The notes: a model not told the origin generated them from the letters alone. DNA of 64,000 nucleotides from Cheilinus undulatus (GCF_018320785.1 NC_054876.1:5795405-5859404), one strand, 5' to 3'; counted from the first letter of the stretch, positions 44,201-57,879 are shown. Numbers and translations: made by a program.

Positions 44201-47200
44201 TGTTTGTGACAAAATAAGGATTTTTTTTATATGTTACTGAGGCTCAGCTACCCTCTTAGCTAAGTTTGGGTGTTAATCACATCTTTAATAACAATACAGT
44301 AGAAGTCATAATTGGAACAATGATAGCGAAACATAGTCTTGGCATTGTAATTACAAAAATGTTTCTGAATTCAATAAAAGAAATGATCTCTTTTGACAAC
44401 AAAAAAAAAAGATATGGGAGTATTTTCAAAATAAAAGCGTAGCTTAAAGGTGACGTTTAGATCGATGTTCAGCTCAGTCCAAGACTCCTAAAGACCCTTC
44501 ATCATGCTGGACGACGCAAGACGCCAGGAGGTTTGCAGGACTGAAAAAAGTGTGAGATTGACCACTTCCACACCAGGTAATCGATTAAACTGTGGTAAAA
44601 ATCACTGATTTCTAAAGTGTAGGGATGGTATTCAGTGTATGTAGAATGATAACTGCAGCAAACAGGTTTATTTACAACTTTAAACTGTTCTCTTTCATTC
44701 CTTCGTCTGTCCCCGACTGACCCCCAGAAGGACATTGGGGATCACTTGGTTGCCTTCTATTTACTCCATTTCACGAAATAATCCGTCTTAGGAAGAATGA
44801 CAGCGATCATCAAAGAGGAACAGAGTAAAGTGAAATGTATGGACACGTGTCTTCATAGGGCTTCTGCAGGTAGAGTTAGTCGAGATTATGTTCTGGCAGG
44901 TGATTTAAGTGGTAGAATTGTGAACCTCCAGGAAATAAATCTAATTTTTCTCCATAAAAGAAACCTTAGACCCTCACAGTCCTGGTGTCCTTGCACCACT
45001 CAAGCTCCAGAGGTGAGCAAACCTTTCTATCAGTAAACCTTCCTATCAGTAAACCTTACAGCATAAAGCCACGAGTGATCTACGGAGAGTTACGTGTCAG
45101 CCGAGTGTCTCTGTAGGAGCCGCTCCTCTCCGTCACTCTGCTGCTCTTCTTGATCTTTAGTCTATATTTAATTCAGCAGTGAGATGTAAATCTGCAGGCA
45201 CGTGACAGCAGATAATCCAGGGATCCTATAGATATGTTCTGATCACACGGAAACTGCTAGAAATCTGACTGATTCTTTACTGAGTGATTATTCCTGAATA
45301 AATCATGTCAGGATTCGAGGACTGAGTTGTGCCGACTTCACAGAGCTACAGGGGTGAATTAGAGCCAGAAAAAAAGAAGAAAATGTGATGAAAAGGCTTC
45401 ATTTTTTAAACTGAAGTTAACATTTTAGAATCAAAACAAATTTCCAGAATAAATTCTTGGTTTACCAGTCTGAACTAGTCTGGATTCTTTTAGTCAATAT
45501 TCAACCTAAAACTCCTAATATCATCGGTATAAACACTATACATCCTTTTTTTTTTTTTTTTTTTTTTAATGGTAAATGCAATTCGCCTAAACATAGCTGG
45601 GTAAGAAGTGAAATTTTCCATTCATTTTGAAAATGTAAAGGGACAGCAAATTAGTCATGCAAAAATAATGCTCATACATTTTTAACACAAAAGGCACAAC
45701 ACGGCTTTTATCAGGTATTGAACACCTGACCACACAGTGGCTGGTAGAGATTTTAGCAGCACTGCTGTCAGTGTGTGTTACCCCGGACCTCCTCTGAATC
45801 CGTATCTGCAGTCCATCACAGCTGTGCTGCAGTTTGACTGCATGCACCGCTGGACTGCTAGACCTGCAAGACTTTCACGGTTACAGACCAGTCAGAGAAT
45901 CCCACCTGGCCATGTGAGTAGAAACTACTGACGTGCTCTAAAACATAACAAACACTAGCTTCTGAACTGCAGGAGTAGGATGAACTTGCTTGGATTTGTC
46001 TCTGTTTTGTCCTGTCATGTGGGTTTTTGTTTTTTACCATGGGTCAATAACCCTTTATAAATAAACGTGCCTACTTTATACTCCTCTGACCTGTTGACTA
46101 CTGGCTCTGCTACACCCCATTATGACATTTTGTCGATGCAGTTAAAGGAAATACAGTCTGGCGTCAACACCAGTATTTCATTGTGAAATTTTACCTGGAT
46201 ATTTTAATTTGGTTTCAGCGACACTTGCTGCTCCATTCGATCTGCTCTGTGCTGAATTTACGGGTTGGTCTCTGGCATCCAACAGAAATAGAAGTCCAGC
46301 ATAGCTGCTGTGGAGGGCTCCAGACTGCTGGGGCTCTGCCGGAGCAGAGATGCAGTACAGCTGACTGAAGCTGAAACCTATCTGCCCCGTCACCGTGCTG
46401 GAGCGAAGACCGAACACGTATCTGGTGGAATTTAAGAGTTAAGGATGGCAATCAAAGCGTGTCTAATGACCTGACGCTCCGGTCTGGGATCATGTCAGTA
46501 GGTTTTGGGTCTAACACTTAGATGAAGACCCAAAAAAGACACAAAACAGTTTAAAATCCAAAATAATGGAATTTTAAAATGCAATAAAAGGATGTGGTTA
46601 AGGGCTGAAATTCAGAGATTAATCATGATTTTAAAAATTTGTCTCTTGTCATCCCTACACACAATGAATATGTGACAACATGGGCGTACATTATTTCAGA
46701 TCATATCATCAGTCTGAGACTTGGTTTGTTAGAGATTAAATATAATCTGTACTGTGTCCATGTCTTATCTCTTTATTGTAATATTATCTTCAACAACACT
46801 TTACTCTCAGTATGAAATGTCATCAACAGATAAAATAAATGAGGTAAAAAAAAGCCCCAGAATTGTTGAATTTGAGAAAAGAGACGGTAATCCAGTCTCA
46901 TACCACACAAAACAATTCACAGAAATCTAGAAACATCCAAGACATGAAATAAAAAATACCCTTATTCAATTTACTTTTCTCCATTAAAAATGAAAACATT
47001 TAAATGTTTTACAACTGCACAGAAGAGCCAAAGCACACACTGAAAGAGATTTCATTTGGTTTTTAATGGGAAAAAGGAAAACAAATTTTAACTCTCTGCC
47101 TTTTGTGTTGATAAATTTAGAGTAAAATAATTTTCTGAAACTTATGAATGATAAACTTTGATGGCAGACACAGACAGTGGATTCATTTCTAGTAAGGTGT

Positions 47201-49059
47201 GTAAATATTCCTCCTGACTGAAAAACTTTCTTTAGAAATAAACGTTTATCAATAGCTGGAGCGAACTATTCAGAAAAAAATCACACACCAGTGTTTCTAT
47301 TAGTCACTGAAGCCTCTTCAGTGTAATTTTCACGTATTTTATAATGTTAACTAATTTATCCCGTCCTTTACCTCTGTGTTAAGATTGATGAGGTAAAATC
47401 TGCTTCCAGAAAAATCCTCTACAAAGTAAATTAGCGTAACATTATGTGTTATGATTTACCTTTAAAAATTAAGGAAACTTTTCTTGTATGATTTGTGAAT
47501 AAATTTGATTTTTATTGGTTTAAAGAGAAAGACTAACCTGTCAATGAAATTCAGAGGCTCATTTGTTCATAATGATAGGAGCTTATGTGTGTTCAAGCTG
47601 GTGTTTTTGGTTCAAATCTAACATTATTTTCTGCTATGACCTTAAAAACAAATGATGGGAACTAAAATAATTCTGCTGCATGTCATTTTGAAGTTGAAGG
47701 TCATATTTTAAAGTGACTCTTTTCTTTATGAGAACGTAAACTAAAACCTATGACCAGTAGTGACAGTAATTCCTGTAAGCTCTGAATAAATTACCTTTAA
47801 AATATGTAAATAACAGGATTTCACTGGTACCTCATGGCCCTGCTTCAAAGAGAAGAAGCAATCATAAATGTTAAGTTGTGTGTCGATTGTGGAGCCTCGG
47901 TCCGAGTCGTCTGGAGCTAAAAATTGTGCAGAAAATCCTCCAAAGATCCACGATGGAGACTGGCCTGGACCGCCGGCATTCCTCCATAATCTGGAGCGTC
48001 GGCACACGCCCTGGACATGTGTTCACCATCAGCTCTCTCCAAACCTCTCCATCCTCTGCTCTTAGATCTGATAGAATAAAAACACAGAGGTCGCTCGCTG
48101 CTCCTGCTGCTCTATCCAACCAGAGTTTTCTAAATGTTTGATACTCAGACAGATTTATAGGAGAGTGATCAGGGAGTTCGCTGTCATGTGGAGAGAGCCG
48201 ATATCAGCGGACAGAAATAGAAAGGAATGAGGGGAGAGGCCGGTGTTTAGAGGAAAAGCCTTCAGGGAAGTTTTTAACAAACAGGATCTGATATCAGTGA
48301 AAAACAACGTTTATACCTGTCACAGTGTTAAACAGAGTTCACACTGATGGATTTATTTTTTAATAAATTAAAGCATGATGTGACGATCCTCAGAGCTCTG
48401 AAGCTGCTGCTGCTAAAGCTTCAGGAGTGATTTACACGACATTTTATTTACACGACAGAAAAGTTCTGTTTTTCTGGAATAATCTCTAGTCTGCTGACAG
48501 GAAAGTGTTGGACTTAGCTCCTGTTACTAACTCAGCCTCAGTGAATGACCGGCCCGCTCGCACAAACACAACATGCCCAAACATTTCTGGTTATTCAGGT
48601 GTGTGTGAACCCAAAGGAGCCGGTCTGATCAGCCAGAATTCAAATAAAAAATCAGCATGAATTCAGGGTGAGCTGATGTTTGATCAGAGCAGGTAACAGT
48701 CTTAGTATTCACCGTGTGGTTCAGTTCAAGAGGAGAAGATATTTCTGAGGTAGGACAGGAGTCAGCAACTGTCAGAATCTGACCTGTGAGATTATAATGA
48801 TCACAGCTCTGATTTTTATTATTTTACATGCATTTTTCATCGCTAAAATTCATAACTGACACAAACTTTTCTGGTACATTCTTTCCACCCAAAAAAGGTT
48901 TTTTTTCCTTTTTTTGGTTTTTCTTTTTTTTTTTGTTTATTTTGTTTGTTTTACAGTAATATACACAGATGTCAGGACACCAGAAAATTTTGTAGAAGAC
49001 ACTGAGATAACTCTTTTTTTTTTCTTTTTTTTTTTTTTTTTTTCTTTTTTTAGAGCAAA
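44201..49059. other. mostly non-repetitive DNA; one exon-like block at 46195-46421
   Basis: The longest repeat-poor stretch of the window. On the minus strand 46195-46421 is open for 75 codons (YVFGLRSSTVTGQIGFSFSQ onward), preceded by TTCCACCAG and followed by GTAAAA, so it could be an internal exon. I do not recognise the protein. Poly-T runs lie at 45548-45568 and 48900-49052. Nothing else is identified. Confidence 0.35.
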
Positions 49060-49360
49060 GTAATGGTTAAAAAGACTGGGCTAAAATTGGTGAAAAAAAA
49101 AGATAAATAAATGGGCAAAAAATGGCAGAAGTGTGTAAATAGTGGTAAAAACAAAAGTAAAATGGCTGAAAAGTGAAAAAAAAAGATGGTTAAAAGTGGA
49201 AAAGATTGGCAAAAAAATGCTGACAAGTGGCCAAAACCAACAAAATAGGGCAAAAAGGGGTGACAAGAATATGCAATAAAGGGCAAAAAGTGGCAAAAAT
49301 TGGTTATAACATGGCATAGTGAGGCAAATGTGCAAAAAAAGTGGCCAAAAAAACAGAAAA
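49060..49360 (+). repeat. degenerate GGCAAAAA-type tandem repeat, block 1
   Basis: Loose repeats of AGTGGCAAAAA and TGGTTAAAA. The minus strand is open in long frames rich in Phe, His and Leu, which are not genes. Related blocks lie at 49560-49650, 50440-50870, 57880-58090 and 58736-59300, all in this orientation. Confidence 0.8.
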
Positions 49361-49387
49361 AAAATCTGTAAGAAGTGACAAATGTAG

Positions 49388-49553
49388 GGTAAAGGTGGCC
49401 CAGTGGCTTAAGGTGCGCCTCACATACACAGTTAGCCCAGGTGCATATCTGTCCTGTGACACTTTCCTGCATGACTCTCTCATCCCTGTTTCCCATTCTG
49501 TCCACTTTCCTCCTCTAAGGCATAAAATTCCCCAAATAAATCCAAAATAATAA
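49388..49553 (+). mobile_element. tRNA-derived SINE, diverged second copy
   Basis: GGTGGCCCAGTGGCTTAAGG matches the A-box region of the SINE at 33201. The body (CTCTCATCCCTGTTTCCCAT) and tail (CCCCAAATAAATCCAAAATA) also correspond. It is older, with its B box lost, and lies between two GGCAAAAA blocks. Confidence 0.75.
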
Positions 49554-49653
49554 ACAAGTGAACAACAAGGGCAAAAAGGTAAGACAAGGCCAGATAATTC
49601 TAAGTAGAGGGCAAAAAGCTCCAAAAGTTGGGTGAAATGGGGCAACGAAATAT

Positions 49654-50429
49654 GGCAATAATCAGGACAGGAGTGGGATTAGTTTCCAGCCCTGGAGTGT
49701 CATGGCTCAGACTCAGACCAGCACTCTTTAGTTCAAACCTTTTACTAAAGTATTTCAATTTCAGATTAAGTAAATAATTATATTAATGTTCAATTAGGCA
49801 ATTTATATATTTTTTAAAAGCATTAATGGTTACTTTGAGTGTTCAGGTAGAGATATTCTTGAACCAGTTACCTGTGTTTAATTGTTAACGCTGTAGGACA
49901 GCAGCTAGTCTGGGCCTTGAGTGTTACTGACAGCAACGATCACACTGAGCTCAATACTGGGGCCTGCTACTGCTGCCGATACAAAAATTAGGTTTTAAAG
50001 TGTTTTAAAGTCTGGTCAATGAAAGTTCCCACACCATTAAAAGAATAAAAATCTATATTTTTATTTCATAATTTTCACCGTTTCATTATGATGATCTTCT
50101 AAGCCACAAGTACAGGTTTTATAGTTGAACAGTCTAGAGTTGGTTGTTTTAAAGCTCTTCCCTTTATTTCCAGTCATTTGTTTGTCAAGTTAGTTTTATT
50201 TACATATTATGTTAGTACTGAACTCTTTTTTTACCATATTGTTGACTAAATCCTACTTTTCTATTCTTGTGGCTTGTTCTTAGTAGTGTGAAGGCTCTTC
50301 TTTCAGCAGCAGACTGGTGGAGGGGCTGCAGCTGCTGCAGAGGTGATGTTAACACTTACTTCCTGTAACACAGATGCTGTTTACATAGAGCAGCGTTACT
50401 CAACCCCGCTCAATTGTTGAAAAATGCCT
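49654..50429. other. AT-rich sequence, no feature recognised
   Basis: No gene or repeat ends seen. Confidence 0.4.
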
Positions 50430-50439
50430 TTAGAGCCAC

Positions 50440-50870
50440 AATGTAAATGGTGAAAAGTGGCAAAAACTGATTAAAGCGGCAATAAAAATAAGTAATAGGT
50501 GGCAAATAATGGTCAAAGAGTGGCAAAAAGGGGTAAAGTAGGCATAGAACGGCAAAAAGTGGAAAAAACAGGGAAAAGTGGCAAAAAAATAGTCAAAAAC
50601 ATCCCTAAAAATGAGTGTAAAAGTGACTAAAATTGGCAAAAATGTGGGGAAAATTGTCTAAAAGCAGCAAAGAGTGGGAAAAAAGGGAATAAAATTGCAA
50701 ATAGCAAAAAGCAGGATAAAAGAGGCAAAAAACTGGTGGCAAAAATTGGATAGAAGTAGTAAAAAGTGGCAAAAAGAAATGCAAAGGTGGGCTTAAAGTA
50801 GTAAAAATAGGTTAAAACTGGCAAAAACAACTGAAAAAAATGGAAATAAACAGATGAAAAATAAAGGTTG
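50440..50870 (+). repeat. degenerate GGCAAAAA-type tandem repeat, block 2
   Basis: Repeats such as AAAAGTGGCAAAAA, AAAATGGAAATAAA and TAAAAGAGGCAAAAAACTGG. Non-coding. Confidence 0.8.
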
Positions 50871-50879
50871 AAAATTAAA

Positions 50880-51654
50880 GCCAGCTGTAATAATGTGGGC
50901 ATTCAAACAGATTAATGTGGCTTGTAATGGATCATTTCTGAGGTCAAAGTTTCCCTTTTTTAAGGTTTTCTGGGGGAGTAATATTTCAAATTAAGACAAA
51001 GGAGCCACAAATAATCACAAAAAAAGCCCCACATTGAGTATCACTGACATAGAGCTTATTTATGTTGTGTACTTATACTTTGTTGTATGGTATGTAATAA
51101 TAAATAAATATTAAATCTAAATAATAATAATGATATTAAATATAAATATTAAAATAAACAGATGAGACTCCAGACAAATAAATTTCCCTTCAGGGATAAA
51201 CAAAGTTATTGTACTGTATTGTATTGGCTATAAAATTAAACAATCAGTTGATCTGATTCATAAACTTAGACAGTAGTTTGCACAGTTCATGCTCTTATGT
51301 GTTGGACATCTGGTTCTGCTACTTACCAGTTTCATCTCCACCTGGCGTGTTTACATTGAGCTGTGTGAGCTTCCATCTTTCTCTCTTCATTGTCACTTTG
51401 ACTGTCTTAGATCGGAGGGATCAGTCACTGATATGGCAAACTTGGATCCAGTGTTACGGTTTTGTTTCCAGTCAGACAGACATGGGCGGTCTGCTCTGCT
51501 CGACCTGTTTAATGTACGGCAGCCCTACCGGCCCTCAAAGCAGACCAGCTGACCGGGAACTCTCCCATTTCTCCAGATTAACCACTCCGGGCCTGGCAAT
51601 AATGGATGGAGAAAGTGGTGAAACAGGTAATAAATAGCACAAATGAATAATTCC
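50880..51654. other. no gene recognised
   Basis: An open frame of 119 codons at 51278-51637 has no recognisable domain and no clear splice context. Confidence 0.35.
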
Positions 51655-51850
51655 ATCATCAGAACCCACAATAGCTCAACACACTTGTCAGCTCCAAAAT
51701 GAAGAAATTCTGGAACCAATGATATTGATCCAGCACAAATGTATTGCTATCATTAATAAATAACCACTGGGGAGGGCCTGCTCTCTCAGTTTTTCAGGGG
51801 TCCAGCCAATCCTGTGGGCGGGCCCCGCCTGTAGCTACCACCTTGTTCTC
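51655..51850 (+). repeat. dispersed repeat of unknown family, copy 1 of 3
   Basis: CAACACACTTGTCAGCTCCA, AATAAATAACCACTGGGGAG and CAGGGGTCCAGCCAATCCTG are shared, with changes, with 52745-53000 and 59300-59490. No coding frame. Confidence 0.75.
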
Positions 51851-52744
51851 TTTAAATGACTCTGATTCGCCAGGTCAAATCTCAGAACTGACATGACTGT
51901 GTCTGATTAGATCTTTGAGAGATGGATCAGCCGGATGACAGGCATGGAGTCTGGCCAGTCCGTCTACTTTGCGAGGTTACAAGCAAGCAGAAGCAACCTG
52001 AATGAGAGGAGAATGGTTTTAGAGTCTTGAGAGCAAGCAGACATTTTGAGCAGAGACTCTCTCAGCATAAGGAGGCAGTTTTAATGAAACAGCTGAGCTC
52101 AAAATCTGTCAGTCATGCTCGCAAAACATTAAAATAGATGCTTGAGTTTGCAACAAAAGCCTCCACACACACCAACACTTCAGAGAAGGAGGTTTAGTCT
52201 GATTAATGCAGAAGACGTGATTATTTCTGCTCCACCTGCTGTCACAGTTCCTGGTTTAATTTACCGGTTGGCAAAAACATTTAATTAAACCTCTTTAGCA
52301 TAAAGATGTACACATTAAGGTAGTGTCTTAAAGACAGAGAGCAGAGGAGAGGCAGTGATGTCTCCTGGTTCATAAAAGTTTTACTGTACATCCTGACCTG
52401 CAGACTGATGACAGCTTCACACCTCTACACAAACAACAGCACCGTACATGACCAAACTTAATCACGGCTTACGCTTCCTCTGGATAACTCATGATAATTC
52501 TGTTATTCTGTGTCTGAAAAAGGAGTGATACGAAACTGGTGCAGGCTCTTTTTGCAGCAAGTAAACAACGTAGCAGCACCTCCATCAGAAGAAGACTGGG
52601 CTGAAATCATTTTGGATACGCGGAGCATTCAGTCAGGCTGGATGGGGACCGTTGAAGAACAAGAGGAGGCAAGTTGAATAAAAAGTGCATAAAACAGATG
52701 AAAAGTGTCAACCAAAAGTTGCTTAAAAGAAGCCCATATTATTA
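51851..52744. other. no feature recognised
   Basis: Single-copy-looking sequence without a coding signal. Confidence 0.4.
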
Positions 52745-53000
52745 AGTGGAATGTCAGATCCAAGCTTGACACACCTTTCAGCTCCAAATTGTTACCAAAC
52801 TCCAAACTGTTAGCATGGATGCTAGCACCGATGCTACTGATCTAACTCACATGCACTGATTTATAAATCACAGCTGGGTGGGGTCCATTCTCGGCCCGTT
52901 TGTCAGGGGACCTGCTAATCTGTGGGTGGGCCTGATAAGAATGGCCTGGACAGACAGCCTGAATGCCTCCAACCTCGGCTAACGCCAGCTCAGAGGCATT
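52745..53000 (+). repeat. dispersed repeat of unknown family, copy 2 of 3
   Basis: The longest of the three copies. It has TTGACACACCTTTCAGCTCC, GTTAGCATGGATGCTAGCAC and GTTTGTCAGGGGACCTGCTA. The order and orientation of motifs match the other copies. Confidence 0.75.
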
Positions 53001-53942
53001 AAACTTAACTTTAGCTCTGCAAAAGCAGACCAAACCAGACTAACCTGAAAAACATTCTCACCTCAGCAGTAAGCTCATTACGTCTGAGCGTTCTCACCTA
53101 ACAAACAAATGACAGGTAGCGTTCTCCATGAAATCCACGGGGAATCTTTAATGAATTAATATAACTTGTATTCTTACTGACAATAACAACAGTCAGCACA
53201 ACCTAATCTCTTATTATCTGTCCTTTTGTAATTAGGATGCAAATGAGCTGGAGGTGACGCCGAGCCAGGCTCATTAGGTCTTTAGTGAAGTGGAGGCGAT
53301 TTGTTTCATGTCACATTTCAGAGACGTACATGTGTTTGGACAGAAAACACACTCCCAGAGGAGACATTTTACCCAGCATGCTTATCTGTAAGGAGCTCCT
53401 GTAATAATGGTGGAGTGGTAGTAATAAATCAGCTTATGTAAGCAGCGGTTTTAATTAGAACCCTCTTTAAAAGCTGCATGGGTTCACAGCAGAATAAGTC
53501 ACATTTTTGTCTAAACATTTAAGATTTAAACTGGCAGTGGCATCAGATCTCTTCATCGTACATCTTCATCAAAGTAAAGAAAGCAGAAAGAACAACTTTA
53601 TACTGACTGGACTTGACATGACTTGTTAGTGCATTTATTTATGAGAATAAAACTAAACTGTGATTACAGCTGATCCTGTGCATTCTTTTCATTTCTGTCC
53701 TTGTTTCTGTTCTGCTGCATCCACTCAACAGCCTAATGACAGATGCATTTGAAGGCATATCATTGGTGCAGAGTTGCGAGGACAATCACACCGGAACATT
53801 CCTGCTGCTAAACTGTGAAGCTGACGATTTTAGAATAAGTTTATCGTGTATGTCTTATGGTGGACCTTATGGGCCTAGGCCTAACCACCTGTCAAATCAG
53901 CCTACCCTTAATGATTGTGAGATAATAAACTTTCCTTGCTTA
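53001..53942. other. no gene; possible regulatory sequence
   Basis: At 53231-53245 AATTAGGATGCAAATGAG holds an octamer-like ATGCAAAT. No repeat or exon is recognised. Confidence 0.35.
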
Positions 53943-53944
53943 TA

Positions 53945-54888
53945 CAACCCCAGTTCCAAAAAAGTTGGGGCGCTGTGTAAAAGGTAAATAAAAGCAATGC
54001 AATGATTTAAAAACCTCATAAACCCACATTTTATTCACAACTGAACATAAACAACATATCAGACGCTGAAACTGAGACATTTGATAATTTCTTGAAAAAC
54101 TATCAGCTCTTTTTGAATTTGATGAGAGCAGCACGTGTCAAAAAAATTGGAACAGGGCAACAAAAGGCTGGAAAAGTAAGTGGTAATAATGAAAAACAGT
54201 TGGAGGAGCATTTTGCAACTATTAATAGGCAACAGGTCAGTAACATGACAGGGTATAAAAGAAGCATTTTAGAGAGCCTGAGTCACTCAGAAGTTAACCA
54301 ATCTGCAAAAAGAATGCAATAAATGTTGAGGAATCATTTCAGAACAGTTTTCCCCAACATCAGTTGAAAAACTGAACATCTGACCTTCTACAGTCCATAA
54401 TATCATCAAAAGATTCAGAGAATCTGAAGAAATTTCTATGAGCAAGGATCAAGGGCAAAGGTCAGTATTAGGGGCTTGTGATCTTTTGGCCCCTGAGGTG
54501 GCACTGCTTAAAAAACAGGCGTGATTTTGTGCTGGAGATCACTGCATGGGCTCAGGAATAGTTCCAGAAATCACTGTCTGCCATCCCCAAATGACAGTTA
54601 AAGCTGACTAGTGCACAGAAGAAGCCTTATGTGAACAGGATCCAAGAAAGCTGCTGTCTTCTCTAGACCAAAACTAATTTAGAATGGACTACAGTCCGTA
54701 TCTTTGACCTATAGAAAACAGGAGCAGCATAAAGGAAAAATCAGGCAAAAAGACCCAGGACTGTTAGGCAGCTAGAATGAGACAACATTCCTCACCCAAA
54801 ACACTGGCAACTGGTCTCCTCACTTCCCAGACGTTTACAGACTGTTGTTAACAAACTCAGTGCCCCAACTTTTTTAGCATTGGGGTTG
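53945..54888 (+). mobile_element. Tc1-I copy with both ends, internally deleted
   Basis: Starts CAACCCCAGTTCCAAAAAAG after TA and ends AGCATTGGGGTTG before TA, so both termini and the TA duplication survive. The 5' region and part of the N-terminal coding region are present, but most of the catalytic part is deleted (sequence jumps near 54690 to the C-terminal region). It could only have moved with a transposase from elsewhere. Confidence 0.92.
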
Positions 54889-54997
54889 TACTTTCAATTC
54901 ATGTTTAATATTTAAATTCTATTCAGCATCTGAATTACAGTCTCCCTTTGAAACAGTAAAGGTGAATTAATCACGCAGCTATCGTTTGTGAAGATAA

Positions 54998-55530
54998 CCT
55001 TACAAGCAGATAAGGATACGCCCATTTCCTTGTTTTTCACTGGTGAATCCATCTTGCAAGCTCCCGTCTGAACAGTTTGGGCCCGGTCAGAAAGTGATAG
55101 GACCAATCAGTGATGAGGGCAGAACTCTCAGGCGTGGCAGAGTCGTAACGTAAACGAGCAGGAACAAGAGGCGGGTGCAATTATGGTGGAAGACATTAGC
55201 GTGGATGCTGTAAAGGGTCACTTTTAACAGAACTTGATGACATTTCTTTGTTTAAAGAAGAGTAAAGAACAGCAGTGAGTTGTTTTCTTTTCAAAAACGA
55301 CAAAAGTGGTGTACCGACATGTCTTCAGTCGCCATGGTTTACTCCTTCGGTAGCGGCTACATCACGTGTTTTGCTGCTTTGATTTGATGGTAAAGATGTG
55401 ACAAGGAAAAAATGTTCATCCAATCAACCTCCCAGTTTCTTTTTCAAAGGCTCTTCTCTTTCCCAAACACCATCTATGGAAGGTTTGTAGAACATGTCAG
55501 GTTAGTGACAAGACATATCGGTCCATTTTT
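54998..55530 (+). repeat. dispersed repeat of unknown family
   Basis: The first 55 bp match 20858-20904. The remainder (AGGAACAAGAGGCGGGTGCA and later) resembles a long fish repeat from memory. No terminal inverted repeat or coding frame was identified. Confidence 0.5.
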
Positions 55531-57309
55531 GGCAGTTGGGGCTTCAGTGTTGTAGCATCTCTGCTTCTAATCTGATGGAGTGGATGATACATTAGGCATC
55601 TATCCAGGCCCAAAAGGAAGCACAGTGTCTGAGCCAACAAAGGAGGCATGTTAGTTTGAATATTTGAAAATGGAATCCTTTTCCAGCATCAATAAACATT
55701 TAGAACAACACTGTGGGAACAGAAATAACAGAATAGCAGTGATTTAAAGATAAAATGAAATTAAAGTAATAGTCCTTTCAAGTTGAACCCGAATGCTCTC
55801 TGCCAGGAGGGGTTTGAAAAGTTCAAGCGAACTCAGGAGAAGATGGGGGCGTTTTTGGATTTCTGGAGTGCATCTCCTACTCTCAGATTTTGTCTCTGGA
55901 GTTTTTTTTCACACTTTTTCATACAAGGATACTTTGTTCTGGGGAGTAGTTGGAGCTACTCCTCTCCTCTGTCCAGCATTACAACAGGCACCCCAGATAG
56001 TTTTCATCAGCCATATGCTAAGTTTTACCTTGTGTTGTTTGCAGATTGGTGCCCATCTTTACTTCTCAGAGACTCTGCCTCTCTAAAATGTTCCTTTTAT
56101 ACCCAGTCCTGTCACTGACCTGTTGCAGTTAACCTGATTTGTTGCAACCTGCTCCTCTAGCTTTTTTTATTGCTTGTGAAATCTGTTCTGTAGTTTTGCC
56201 TCGCTGTTACACTGTCCAGGCCTCTGTCAGAGATTCATAATGACATTAACATTAGTCTGTCTCTTCTGCTGCCTCAGTTATTCTGATGCTCTTATGGTAA
56301 CCTGTAAGATTAAAGTGTTTCCTCATGCACTGTTATGGCTCTGGTGTGTTTTGTGAAATGTAATCCTGGCTGTGCCGCTGAAATCAAACACACAGCTTTG
56401 AAGGTCATGCTGATGTTCTACAAAGAAGCATTGACTTTTACTTTAAAATACAGGGTTAATGTAATGCTAATGTGACATTTCACACTCATGTCTGAACCAT
56501 ATGATGGAGCTCATATTCATTTAGAAGCCAGCAGATGGTGTTCAGAACACAGAGAGAAAAACCCTGAAGGGTGAATTAAAGAAAATGTTCACATCGCATT
56601 AATAGTCCGTCTGCAGAGAGCGAATGTGACACCACGTTAGCTTTATATGGGTGTAAAAACTCGTGCTTTTATACACCGTTCATGCTGCTGTCACAATATC
56701 TAAAGCTGTAGAGAACATGTGTAAGGTGATATGCTAATGAGCAGGTTCAGTCCCATGTAGCTTCATTAAATATGTACTTTCATCACAGTGCATCTGCACA
56801 CGGGCCGTCAGTGTGGAGGCTTAATGAAACATGAACACACTCATACAGACGGAAACACAGTCTGATTTCACTCTGAGCATTTCAAACATGCCTGTGACTT
56901 TTAATTAGGCTGCTAATTACTCCTGCTGCTTGATTTTATTTATTTATTTGTCTTTACACAGGGGCAAGTGTGAATTTGCATCTTTGGAAAACATTGTGAG
57001 CTACACAGATGCACTTCAGTTTCTTTAAAACGACGTCAGATTTTTCATGAATAATAAATCCTTGTTTCATTAGAGTTACACATTAATGTGACTACGGACT
57101 CAGAGAGGAAGGCTGGCCTGGGGTAGCAACAATGGAACTTTTATCACTTGAAATTTTTAAAAACTTTTCAAATTTATTATTCTTTAATAGCCTAGCACTT
57201 GAGATATAATCCTCTAGATCAGTTTTTATAATGTCAGGGCCAACCACCACCTCCCTAACCACAAACTAATAATTCAATCATAACTAAAGCTACACATCAT
57301 CCCGCCATC
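55531..57309. other. non-coding; contains a Tc1-I scrap at 56045-56165 (minus)
   Basis: CTCTGCCTCTCTAAAATGTT and TTATACCCAGTCCTGTCACT match the minus-strand 5' region of Tc1-I. The stretch at 56600-57010 is rich in TAATTA-type homeodomain-like sites (TTTTAATTAGGCTGCTAATT) and could be regulatory. No gene seen. Confidence 0.45.
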
Positions 57310-57645
57310 TTAAGAAAGTCAAGAACAGATGAGAATCAAAGTCATTGACATCTGTCTGGAAAGGGTTACAAAGAAATTTCTATGATGTGACTCCAGTGAA
57401 CCATGGTGAGAGCCATTATCCACAAGGGGAGAAAACTTGGGACAGTGACGAATCTTTCCAGGAGTAGCTGGCCTTCAAAAAAAATGACTCCAAGAGCGCA
57501 TCAACGACTCATCCAGGAAGTCACAGATGAGCGCAGAACAACATCTCCAATGTGGCTGAATAAAAAACAATTCTGCAAAGAAGAGTGGGACAAAATTCGT
57601 GGAGGTCATGGAATATCATGGTCCATGTCAAGCTGTGATATCAAT
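57310..57645 (+). mobile_element. Tc1/mariner remnant, fourth family (Tc1-IV)
   Basis: The plus strand encodes VRAIIHKGRKLGTVTNLSRS and TPRAHQRLIQEVTDERRTTS, matching the DNA-binding domain of a common fish Tc1 transposase. It then jumps to MWLNKKQFCKEEWDKI, the C-terminal region. The catalytic core is deleted. Confidence 0.88.
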
Positions 57646-57879
57646 TTGTACTTAGGAATAGTAACACTTATCAAAGCAGCAGAAATTAATTTCATGTATT
57701 CGTTTATGTGATAGTATATTATAGCCTTTAAAAATGTAAACCCTTTCTCTTAAATCAGTGTTACCTTTGTTGGTAATGTTAATAACTGTGGATGTACGCA
57801 CAAAAGCACAAGTCATGATACAGCAGAATAAAGTAGAAGGAACTGAAATAAGTGGATATTTGCAAAATGAAGATGAAAA

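Noticed and set aside
47831-48067. Exon candidate with splice-like borders on the minus strand
   Set aside because: None of the three frames is open across the block.
49050-50902. Minus-strand frames rich in Phe, His and Leu (up to 151 codons)
   Set aside because: They are translations of the degenerate GGCAAAAA repeat and poly-T runs.
53736-53987. Plus-strand frame of 83 codons
   Set aside because: Its last part runs into the terminal repeat of the Tc1-I copy at 53945, and the rest has no known motif.
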